This document shows positions 1 to 5,245 of a stretch of DNA of 5,245 bases, in pieces. Under the pieces are notes generated by a model. The model did no database searches. It was given only the letters and a program-made list of their open reading frames with translations, and was not told the origin of the DNA. The DNA comes from Spirosomataceae bacterium (GTDB lineage Bacteria; Bacteroidota; Bacteroidia; Cytophagales; Spirosomataceae): contig JANQUM010000235.1 of assembly GCA_030731175.1 (NCBI GenBank), forward strand, positions 1-5,245. The letters are read 5' to 3'. Position 1 is the stretch's first letter. The number at the start of each line of letters is the position of its first letter. A program made the translations under genes and the position numbers.

Positions 1-22
1 CTTCTCTTATCTCAAAGAACAT
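1..22 (-). CDS. Possible start of the next operon gene (partial, cut by window edge)
   Basis: An ATG at 22-20 overlaps the exbD TGA stop by one base (TGATG). This is a common arrangement for translationally coupled genes, and it opens a frame reading MFFEIRE before the window ends. Only seven codons are visible, so no product can be recognised. In Bacteroidota, exbB-exbD is often followed by a second exbD or by an energy-transducing TonB-like gene, and TonB-like proteins usually begin with a short charged cytoplasmic stretch before one membrane segment. The visible residues are compatible with that but prove nothing. It could also be a chance ATG. Confidence 0.35.
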
Positions 23-420
23 CAATCCAACTCCGTAGCCAAGACCATTCTTATGCGTAGTCTTGCACCCATTGACATTACATCTACTAAATCCTGAATA
101 GTTAGTGACTGTTCGGCACGAAGAATAATCGTGGGTTCTTCCATTCCCTGCGTAGCTTCCTGCAAACGTCCTTCGAGTTCGGGAAGTGGTACGTAAGTTC
201 GGTCAATGTAATAGGCTTTGTCTTTCGTAATTGAGAGTGTAACGGGCTGTTTGTTTACTTCATTGCTGGAAGTATCGCTGCTCGGAAGCACCAGTTTTAT
301 AACGTTCGGGCTGCCGAGCGTTGCCACGATAAGGAAAAACAACAACAGGAAGAACATGATGTCGTTCAGGGCTGAGGTTTCTACTTTCGCTTCAAATCGG
401 CGTTGTCTTTTAAATTTCAT
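22..420 (-). CDS. exbD: ExbD/TolR-family biopolymer transport protein
   Basis: This is the small subunit of the ExbB-ExbD proton-driven motor of the inner membrane, which powers TonB-dependent or Tol-like work at the outer membrane. The 132-residue product has the family plan. There is a short basic cytoplasmic N-terminus (residues 1-12, rich in K and R), a single membrane helix at about 20-37, and a periplasmic domain from about 40 to the end. The essential membrane aspartate of the family is seen as D20 in the segment LNDIMFFLLLFFL, which differs from the proteobacterial IDVVFLLL form and is usual in Bacteroidota. An LP dipeptide (L45-P46) follows the helix, as in relatives. The length is close to that of E. 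coli ExbD (141). The ATG lies inside the end of exbB (four-base ATGA overlap), so translation is probably coupled. Whether it serves TonB, Tol-Pal or a gliding-related system cannot be told from this gene. Confidence 0.93.
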   Translation of the reverse strand: MKFKRQRRFEAKVETSALNDIMFFLLLFFLIVATLGSPNVIKLVLPSSDTSSNEVNKQPVTLSITKDKAYYIDRTYVPLPELEGRLQEATQGMEEPTIILRAEQSLTIQDLVDVMSMGARLRIRMVLATELD

Positions 421-1100
421 GATACGGGTTCGTTTAGGGTATCAAGGAAATCCATGACGGTAGCCTGAAGGTTAATGCTGAATTTATCAATCATCATGTT
501 TAGTGTGTGGTAAGCGGCGTAAGCAATCAAACCAACTACTAAACCAGAGAAACTGGCAATCATTTTTTCGTAAAGACCATTTGAAATCGTTTCAATCGTG
601 AAATTTCCCGTCGCTGAAATTTCGTAGAAAATGCGGATAATACCCGAAATTGTTCCCACAAAACCGAGCGTTGGGGCAACTCCGGCGATGAGTCCGAGAT
701 AGCCCATGTTTCGTTCCATCTTTGACATTTCGAGGTTTGATTGAATTTCCATCGCACTTTCAATATCCTTTATCGGGCGACCGATCCGAGTCAACCCTTT
801 CTCTAAAATACGTGAAATTGGTAAATTCGTACTTTTACACAAGGCAATTGCCGTGCGTAAATCACCTCTTAAAACATTATCTTTCAGCGACCGTAGAAAG
901 CTGAAATCAATGTTTGATGCGTTGCGGATAAACAGAAACCGCTCGGCTGTAAGGTAAAAGGTAACAAGTAGTAAGAATAAAATTGGGTAAACAACGAAAC
1001 CACCTTTAAGCAATAATTCAAAATAGTTGATACTTAGTTCGGCTCCCAGAGCAGTGGAGTCTGCGGGGGCTTGGGCTTGTAATAAAATGGTTGATAACAT
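417..1100 (-). CDS. exbB: MotA/TolQ/ExbB-family proton channel protein
   Basis: This is the channel-forming subunit of the ExbB-ExbD motor in the inner membrane; it couples proton flow to movement of ExbD and a TonB-like partner. The 227-residue protein shows the family topology. A short periplasmic N-terminus (about 1-33) precedes TM1 (about 35-52), which ends in an ERFLFIR motif. A large cytoplasmic loop follows (about 58-132), then TM2 (about 134-157) with the signature APTLGFVGTISGI, and TM3 (about 180-202). T150 in the GTISG motif matches the pore threonine of TM2 (E. coli T148). The TM3 threonine (E. coli T181) appears replaced by S183, and the usual TM3 proline is missing (VVGLIAYAAYH). 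I believe both are common in Bacteroidota members. The ATG at 1098-1100 is chosen because TM1 is correctly spaced from it. It is the first gene of the exbB-exbD unit and probably has its own promoter in the 115-base gap upstream. Confidence 0.93.
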   Translation of the reverse strand: MLSTILLQAQAPADSTALGAELSINYFELLLKGGFVVYPILFLLLVTFYLTAERFLFIRNASNIDFSFLRSLKDNVLRGDLRTAIALCKSTNLPISRILEKGLTRIGRPIKDIESAMEIQSNLEMSKMERNMGYLGLIAGVAPTLGFVGTISGIIRIFYEISATGNFTIETISNGLYEKMIASFSGLVVGLIAYAAYHTLNMMIDKFSINLQATVMDFLDTLNEPVS

Positions 1101-1146
1101 GCGTAGGATGTAAAATTTATGAGAATTTCAGATTTATAAACGGGAA

Positions 1147-1176
1147 GTTATGCCGATGTTGTTACGTAAACATAAC
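1147..1176. repeat. Overlapping inverted repeats in the exbB leader
   Basis: Two short inverted repeats overlap here. The outer one is GTTATG (1147-1152) facing CATAAC (1171-1176). The inner one is ATGTT (1156-1160) facing AACAT (1169-1173), and a perfect 8-base palindrome TTACGTAA lies at 1162-1169. The two stems share bases 1171-1173, so in RNA they could not form together. They lie just downstream of a candidate promoter for exbB, in the right place for an operator or a 5' leader hairpin. No U-run follows on either strand, so this is not a standard terminator. The repeats are short and AT-rich, so chance is a serious alternative. Confidence 0.35.
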
Positions 1177-1178
1177 CG

Positions 1179-1186
1179 CAAAGTAA
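1179..1186 (-). promoter_or_regulatory. Candidate -7 element for exbB-exbD
   Basis: On the minus strand this reads TTACTTTG, which matches seven of eight positions of the Bacteroidota -7 consensus TAnnTTTG (second base T instead of A). It is followed by GC and preceded by an AT-rich tract. No clear TTG-type -33 element is visible at the expected distance. Transcription would begin near 1172-1175 and give a leader of roughly 70 bases before the exbB ATG. The call rests on position and partial consensus match only. Confidence 0.35.
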
Positions 1187-1215
1187 GTGCATTTATTTTA
1201 TGTAATTATAGAAAA

Positions 1216-2460
1216 TTATACTTTGTAAATACGCTTAACGAGGCGTTCGAGGGTAAGCCCTTGCACGATGATAGAAAACATAACCACGCAATACGTAATG
1301 AAGACGATATAAGGTTTTGCCTCAAAAGATGCGGGAAGTGATAACGCCATGGCGATGGAAAGCCCACCCCGCAAGCCGCCCCAAGTCATTAATAACGGAG
1401 CTTCACGGTCAACGGCAATCCACTTTTTAGAAACCATAAGTAATCCTTTAATAACCGCATAACGTGCTGCCAAAACCACAACAATCGCTATAATACCACC
1501 GAGCATATATTTATTATTGAAATCAATAATCAGAATTTCAAGACCAATTAAAACGAATAATACGGCGTTCATCAATACGTCAATCAGCTCCCAAAATTTA
1601 TCAATATAAAGCTCCGTTGTATCGCTCATGGCAGCTTTTTTCGGGCCATTACTTCCCATAAATAGTCCGGCAACAACCATCGCCAAAGGGCCAGAAGTAT
1701 GCAGTTGTTGAGCTAAATAATAACCGCCCATCACCATGGCGAGGGTAATCATTACTTCAACTTCGTAATCGTCAATAGATTTCAGTAATCGGTACATCAC
1801 AAAGCCTAATCCGAGGCCGAAGAAAACGCCTCCAATTGCCTCTTGCACAAACAAAATAGCGACGTCTCCAATCGTGACATTAGCTACACCCATTTGGGCA
1901 ATTTCAAGAATAACGAAGAAAATTACAACGCCCACGCCATCGTTAAAAAGCGATTCGCCGACGATGTTGACTTCTATTCTTTTCGGGATTCCTGATTTCT
2001 TCAAAATCCCTAATACAGCAATCGGATCAGTTGGGGAAATCAACGCCCCGAACAATAAACAATAGACGAAACCAACTTCAAGTCCGATTAATTGCGAAAC
2101 GTAGAAAGTAATCGAGCCAATAAGAAACGTAGAGATTAAAACCCCCAAAAGGGCAAAAAGCCCGATACTGCGTTTTTCTTTTTCTAATAACCCGACGTCG
2201 GTGTGCAACGCTCCGGCAAAAAGCAGGAAACTCAGCATGACATCCATCAAAACGGTAGTGAAATCAATTTCGAGTACCAATTCTCTTGCAAGAAGTGTCC
2301 ATTCTGGGTTAATAAACTGAAAAAGAATTAACAGCAACGAGAAAATCAACGCCATAATCATCAATCCAATGGTAGTAGGCAATCTGAGAAAGCGAATGTT
2401 GATGTAGCCGAAAGCCGCCGAAATGACGATTAACAGCGTGATGACGTTGAATAAGTGCAT
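1216..2460 (-). CDS. Sodium:proton antiporter, CPA1/NhaP type
   Basis: This inner-membrane cation:proton antiporter is expected to export Na+ in exchange for H+ and so contribute to pH and sodium balance. The 414-residue protein is almost wholly hydrophobic, with about 12-13 membrane segments. The CPA1 hallmarks are visible. A TDP motif sits at 144-146 inside ISPTDPIAVLG. The segment GESLFNDGVGVV lies at about 168-179 with E169, N173 and D174; the ND pair marks electroneutral CPA1 exchangers, against DD in electrogenic NhaA-type proteins. GGLRGGLSIAMALSLP lies at 361-376 with the conserved arginine R364. The protein ends soon after the last membrane segment, at RLVKRIYKV, so it lacks the long cytoplasmic regulatory tail or TrkA-type domains of some relatives. 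The ATG at 2458-2460 starts directly at TM1. It follows the DUF5686 gene by 91 bases with no clear promoter, so either readthrough or its own promoter is possible. K+ or Li+ transport cannot be excluded. Confidence 0.92.
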   Translation of the reverse strand: MHLFNVITLLIVISAAFGYINIRFLRLPTTIGLMIMALIFSLLLILFQFINPEWTLLARELVLEIDFTTVLMDVMLSFLLFAGALHTDVGLLEKEKRSIGLFALLGVLISTFLIGSITFYVSQLIGLEVGFVYCLLFGALISPTDPIAVLGILKKSGIPKRIEVNIVGESLFNDGVGVVIFFVILEIAQMGVANVTIGDVAILFVQEAIGGVFFGLGLGFVMYRLLKSIDDYEVEVMITLAMVMGGYYLAQQLHTSGPLAMVVAGLFMGSNGPKKAAMSDTTELYIDKFWELIDVLMNAVLFVLIGLEILIIDFNNKYMLGGIIAIVVVLAARYAVIKGLLMVSKKWIAVDREAPLLMTWGGLRGGLSIAMALSLPASFEAKPYIVFITYCVVMFSIIVQGLTLERLVKRIYKV

Positions 2461-2551
2461 GGTTTTTTGAGGGAATGATTTATAAAACGGTAAAAATCGA
2501 AACTTTTAAACGAATTGCCAATTAATTAGGTGGGAATGGTCAGGTGGAAAC
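2461..2551. other. Spacer between the DUF5686 gene and the antiporter gene
   Basis: These 91 AT-rich bases hold no open frame of note. I see no GC-rich hairpin with a U-run after the DUF5686 stop and no TAnnTTTG element for the antiporter on the minus strand. The sequence AGGTGG occurs twice, at 2528-2533 and 2542-2547, with a 14-base period; it is too short to interpret. Cotranscription of the two genes is therefore possible but not shown. Confidence 0.5.
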
Positions 2552-5068
2552 TCAAAGGGCTATCTCTGCCGCGATTTTCACGCCGAATTTCCTCGCTCCC
2601 GGATTTTCCAGATATGTTAATCGGTGAATGGCCTCTACCCGAAATAGTCGAAAAATGTTACTAATTCCATAACTAAGTTCTACGTAAGGTGCGGTAAACG
2701 ATAAATTGGTAGCTGTTCTAAAACCACTTTCTACCAATGGCACCGTCATTAGTTCGTTGCGTTCGCTCAATGAACCAAATAAAAACTTGCCCGTGGTGTA
2801 AGTTCGCCATTTCAACTTTTTTATTAACGGCAGTCGGTTGAAAAATAACCCTTCGAAATCGTGGTAATACCGAGCAGAGACGTATTGATCACTCACAAAT
2901 TCTGACCTATCCATCAAATTGTAGGCATTCAATACGGTAAATATACTTTGATTGCCAAGGTGATTCCTTAATAAAGGATAAGGAAGCGTACCAAAAATTT
3001 TACTTGCTTCGGCACGATAATACGTTTTTCCGAAATAGCCCAAATTTAGCGTATGTCGATATTTGAGCGTCAGCTGATGAAAATAGAAATCACTATTCAG
3101 TACATCTTTCAGCCCCACCTGATGGCTAAGCGTAACGGTAGGAGATTTTATTGCTCCGAAGTCCAACCGCTCGTTATCGCTGACAATCGTTAACTGATCG
3201 CGGGCGAAAATCAGCTCCGTTCTAATCGTAGAATTTCGGAATCCGCTTTTGATTTCAGAATCATTTCCTAATTCGGGAGTAATCCGGTACGCAAAAGGGT
3301 ACATGGGGTCAAATCCGCGGTTCTGAAAATTCATTTTGGCGGTAATTCCCTTTGAAATTTCTCGTTGATATTCAACCTGAACCTGATCTTCGTAATATGG
3401 TCTGATCAACGTTCCCCACCTTACAGACGCCGCAAACAAGGAATAATACCCAATATCATCGGGATGAAAGCCCACTTGTTCTAAATCGCGTTTGTAGTTA
3501 ACCCGCAGGCTACTCCACGGACTTTTAGAAAAAATACGGGTTACGTCTGCTCCGCCTTTCCAGCTTTTATCTGTAAATCCATACGCTAAGTATCCCTGCA
3601 AAACCCACTTTTTACTGAAAGCAACGTTTGTTCGTACGCCCAAACGAGTCCTCAAACCTTCAATATCGTTGAAAGCTACGGTATGAATCAACGGTCCGAT
3701 GTCTATTCCTGGCAGAAATTTGCCGTAGCCCGTCGTGGCAATATTTAACAAGCCCGAAAGCCGACGTACCGATGGTAACTGCTTGATCGAATCTATCATC
3801 ATATAAGCCATTTGCTCTTTCGCGTTGAAAGGCTCAGGGCGTACTTTTTGCCAGAAAGTAGCGTCTGATTTGTCAAAATTGTCTGATAGCTCAATGGTGC
3901 TTCTAAAAAATGCTACTTCTTGTGGGGCGTCAATTTTAACTTCGCTGTTGTAGTTCGTAAACTTTAGCAACAATCCCGGCGAGTTGTTCGAGATTTCTGA
4001 AACATCGATAACGATACGGTTTTTCATTGGGAAAAACACGTCTTGTACCTGCTCCAATTCTTGCTGAATCTTGATCCGCTCAATAAAGTTGAGATTTGCT
4101 TCCTTACTAATTGTCGCGTCAATTTTCACCAGTGCATTTTTGCGGCTGCTGATCCACATCACACCCGTAAATACGAGGTCTTGTTTTCGTTTCGGCTCAA
4201 ACTCGATTTGGTAGTGCCAGTCGCCGTTAGCTACTTCTGAGCTATCCACCAAATAATACTCGTATGCCGCCCGCCAATCGCTGCTAATTGGCGAAAGGAA
4301 GTTTTTATCCAGAACGTTTACTTGATTATCGTAAAAATTGTATTGCTGAAACGTTGATCCAATGAGTTGAGAAACGAGGGTTCCGTCCGTTACAGCAACG
4401 CCCCGAACGTTCGTTTTTTTTATCACTTCTTTCGAGAGACGCGGGTTCTTTCGGAAATAATAATTTGACACCGATTCGGAAATGAACATCGGCAATACCC
4501 GTTTGCCGTCATCATCAGTTAGCGTACCCACTTTGCCAACCGCCTCGTTTATACGTTGGGTAATGCGGCGTTCCTGTGTTTTAGCGTTGACTTTGTTTAC
4601 GTCCACTTCTACTTTGTTGTAGCTTTCGTGTTCGTAACCTTCCAGTTTTTTATAGTTGTTTTCATCCCGTGCCTTCACCGCTCTTCGCAAAAGCTCCCAA
4701 GCGGGGTTTTCTCCGGCATAAACTACAACTTCAGAGAGTTGAATCGTGCCTGACTGAAGACGAATATTCAGAAATTGCGTTTGGGTGATATTTCCCGTCG
4801 AATCTTTTTGCAGGGCAACTCGTTGGCTCTCGTAGCCCATGCAAGATACTACAAGCGAATCAGCCAATGTAGTAGAGAAGAACAATTCAAAATTTCCCTC
4901 AAAATCAGAACTTGTTCCAATCGTTGTGTTTTGTAAACTTAGAGAAACAAATGGTAGTGGTTCTTCAGTTATTGCGTCAATGATTTTTCCACTGACCGAA
5001 AAGTCTTGGGCAACCAATGCGAGCGACGAGTAAAACCCAATAAATAAAAATAGTAACAGCTTTTTCAA
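2552..5068 (-). CDS. Secreted carboxypeptidase-regulatory-like / DUF5686 outer-membrane protein
   Basis: The product is 838 residues of unknown function, predicted to be exported to the outer membrane. Residues 1-21 form a typical signal peptide (MKK, a hydrophobic run, then ALVAQ before D22). Residues about 23-105 match the carboxypeptidase-regulatory-like fold that also opens many SusC/TonB-dependent receptors: VSGKIIDAITEEPLPFVSL, then an IGTSSDFEGNFEL turn, then VSCMGYESQ. From about 110 (LSEVVVYAGENPAWELLRRA) the sequence follows the DUF5686 family. The C-terminal half, roughly 450-838, is rich in alternating polar and aromatic strands, suggesting a beta-barrel, although the last residue is leucine rather than phenylalanine. 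No TonB plug domain is seen, so it is not a complete TonB-dependent receptor. The start appears to be TTG at 5068-5066. Upstream there is no in-frame ATG before a stop, and the next in-frame ATG (M77) would remove the signal peptide. It faces a divergent oxidoreductase gene. Confidence 0.88.
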   Translation of the reverse strand: MKKLLLFLFIGFYSSLALVAQDFSVSGKIIDAITEEPLPFVSLSLQNTTIGTSSDFEGNFELFFSTTLADSLVVSCMGYESQRVALQKDSTGNITQTQFLNIRLQSGTIQLSEVVVYAGENPAWELLRRAVKARDENNYKKLEGYEHESYNKVEVDVNKVNAKTQERRITQRINEAVGKVGTLTDDDGKRVLPMFISESVSNYYFRKNPRLSKEVIKKTNVRGVAVTDGTLVSQLIGSTFQQYNFYDNQVNVLDKNFLSPISSDWRAAYEYYLVDSSEVANGDWHYQIEFEPKRKQDLVFTGVMWISSRKNALVKIDATISKEANLNFIERIKIQQELEQVQDVFFPMKNRIVIDVSEISNNSPGLLLKFTNYNSEVKIDAPQEVAFFRSTIELSDNFDKSDATFWQKVRPEPFNAKEQMAYMMIDSIKQLPSVRRLSGLLNIATTGYGKFLPGIDIGPLIHTVAFNDIEGLRTRLGVRTNVAFSKKWVLQGYLAYGFTDKSWKGGADVTRIFSKSPWSSLRVNYKRDLEQVGFHPDDIGYYSLFAASVRWGTLIRPYYEDQVQVEYQREISKGITAKMNFQNRGFDPMYPFAYRITPELGNDSEIKSGFRNSTIRTELIFARDQLTIVSDNERLDFGAIKSPTVTLSHQVGLKDVLNSDFYFHQLTLKYRHTLNLGYFGKTYYRAEASKIFGTLPYPLLRNHLGNQSIFTVLNAYNLMDRSEFVSDQYVSARYYHDFEGLFFNRLPLIKKLKWRTYTTGKFLFGSLSERNELMTVPLVESGFRTATNLSFTAPYVELSYGISNIFRLFRVEAIHRLTYLENPGARKFGVKIAAEIAL

Positions 5069-5178
5069 AATGGCTTTTTCAAATAAATATGAAATTACAC
5101 TTTTTATATTTGCTTCAGCAATTTATTATGCAACACATCCTTTTTAAATATAGTTAAATAACGGTTAGATTACATTTT
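5069..5178. other. Divergent AT-rich spacer
   Basis: These 110 bases separate the minus-strand DUF5686 gene from a plus-strand oxidoreductase and should hold promoters for both. A good plus-strand -7 match is present (listed separately). On the minus strand the best I find is TTTATTTG at 5087-5080, seven of eight to TAnnTTTG; it lies so near the TTG start that it would give an almost leaderless message, so I do not call it. A direct repeat TTAAATA occurs at 5144-5150 and 5154-5160, ten bases apart. A nine-codon open frame runs from 5128 to 5157 (ATG to TAA) ahead of the oxidoreductase start. No Shine-Dalgarno motif precedes either gene. Confidence 0.5.
5105..5112 (+). promoter_or_regulatory. 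Candidate -7 element for the oxidoreductase gene
   Basis: TATATTTG fits the Bacteroidota -7 consensus TAnnTTTG at every fixed position. Transcription would start near 5117-5120 and give a leader of about 60 bases before the ATG at 5179. A matching TTG-type -33 element is not evident; only a T-rich run at 5075-5080 lies upstream. In such AT-rich DNA a chance match is possible. Confidence 0.45.
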
Positions 5179-5245
5179 ATGCCCAAAAACATACTCATTA
5201 TCGGAGCCGGACTTTCTGGTTTGTTGGCTGCTTATCGGTTAAAAG
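5179..5245 (+). CDS. FAD/NAD(P)-binding oxidoreductase, N-terminus only
   Basis: The first 22 codons of a plus-strand gene are visible before the window ends. They read MPKNILIIGAGLSGLLAAYR followed by LK, which is a beta strand, a GAGLSG (GxGxxG) dinucleotide-binding loop at residues 9-14, and the start of a helix. This is the Rossmann motif that binds the ADP part of FAD in amine oxidases, protoporphyrinogen oxidases, phytoene desaturases and related flavoproteins. A flavin-containing amine oxidase is my best guess from the form of the motif, but the family cannot be decided from this fragment. The motif begins at the very N-terminus, so the ATG at 5179-5181 is well placed. No signal peptide is seen, which suggests a cytoplasmic enzyme. 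Confidence 0.8.
   Translation, partial: MPKNILIIGAGLSGLLAAYRLK

Noticed and set aside
560..763. Second minus-strand frame inside exbB
   Set aside because: It overlaps the conserved TM2 region of exbB in another frame and encodes a compositionally unremarkable peptide.
1150..1341. Plus-strand open frame of 63 codons spanning the exbB leader and the antiporter 3' end
   Set aside because: Most of it is antisense to the well-supported antiporter gene, the product shows no recognisable domain, and no promoter or ribosome site precedes it.
2495..2551. Possible intrinsic terminator after the DUF5686 gene
   Set aside because: T-rich runs are present, but I could not find a stable GC-containing stem before them on the minus strand.
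4556..5033. Plus-strand open frames antisense to the DUF5686 gene (4556-4753 and 4839-5033)
   Set aside because: They lie wholly inside a long gene with a clear signal peptide and domains, and their products look like reverse-strand translations without family features.
5080..5087. Minus-strand TTTATTTG as promoter for the DUF5686 gene
   Set aside because: It misses one consensus base, has no partner element at the right spacing, and would put the transcription start almost on the TTG codon.

Overview
The window looks like a piece of a Bacteroidota chromosome, most likely from the order Cytophagales. Four things point there. One gene pairs a carboxypeptidase-regulatory-like N-terminal domain with a DUF5686 outer-membrane domain, an architecture typical of this phylum. 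The ExbB/ExbD pair is of the Bacteroidota subtype. Shine-Dalgarno motifs are lacking before the starts. A TAnnTTTG-type promoter element sits in the divergent spacer. The genus cannot be fixed from the sequence alone.

Layout from left to right: four complete genes lie on the minus strand, so transcription runs right to left. The rightmost, 2552-5068, encodes an 838-residue secreted protein: signal peptide, carboxypeptidase-regulatory-like domain, then DUF5686. It appears to start with TTG. After a 91-base gap comes a CPA1/NhaP-type sodium:proton antiporter (1216-2460). After a further 115 bases, which hold a possible promoter and overlapping inverted repeats, comes exbB (417-1100). It overlaps exbD (22-420) by four bases (ATGA), so the two are translationally linked. 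At the far left a start codon overlaps the exbD stop (TGATG), so the operon probably continues outside the window, perhaps into a TonB-like gene. At the right edge, beyond a 110-base divergent spacer, the first 22 codons of a plus-strand FAD/NAD(P)-binding oxidoreductase begin.

All four complete genes act at the cell envelope. ExbB and ExbD form a proton-driven motor in the inner membrane that energises outer-membrane processes through TonB-like partners. The antiporter exchanges Na+ for H+ across the same membrane and so shares the same ion gradients. The DUF5686 protein is predicted to sit in the outer membrane. Only exbB-exbD can be called an operon with confidence; a link between the others is inference from order and strand.

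I found no RNA gene, mobile element, CRISPR array or clear intrinsic terminator. This is mostly an ordinary housekeeping region. The points worth a second look are the forced non-ATG start, the structured exbB leader, the divergent spacer, and substituted channel residues in ExbB.
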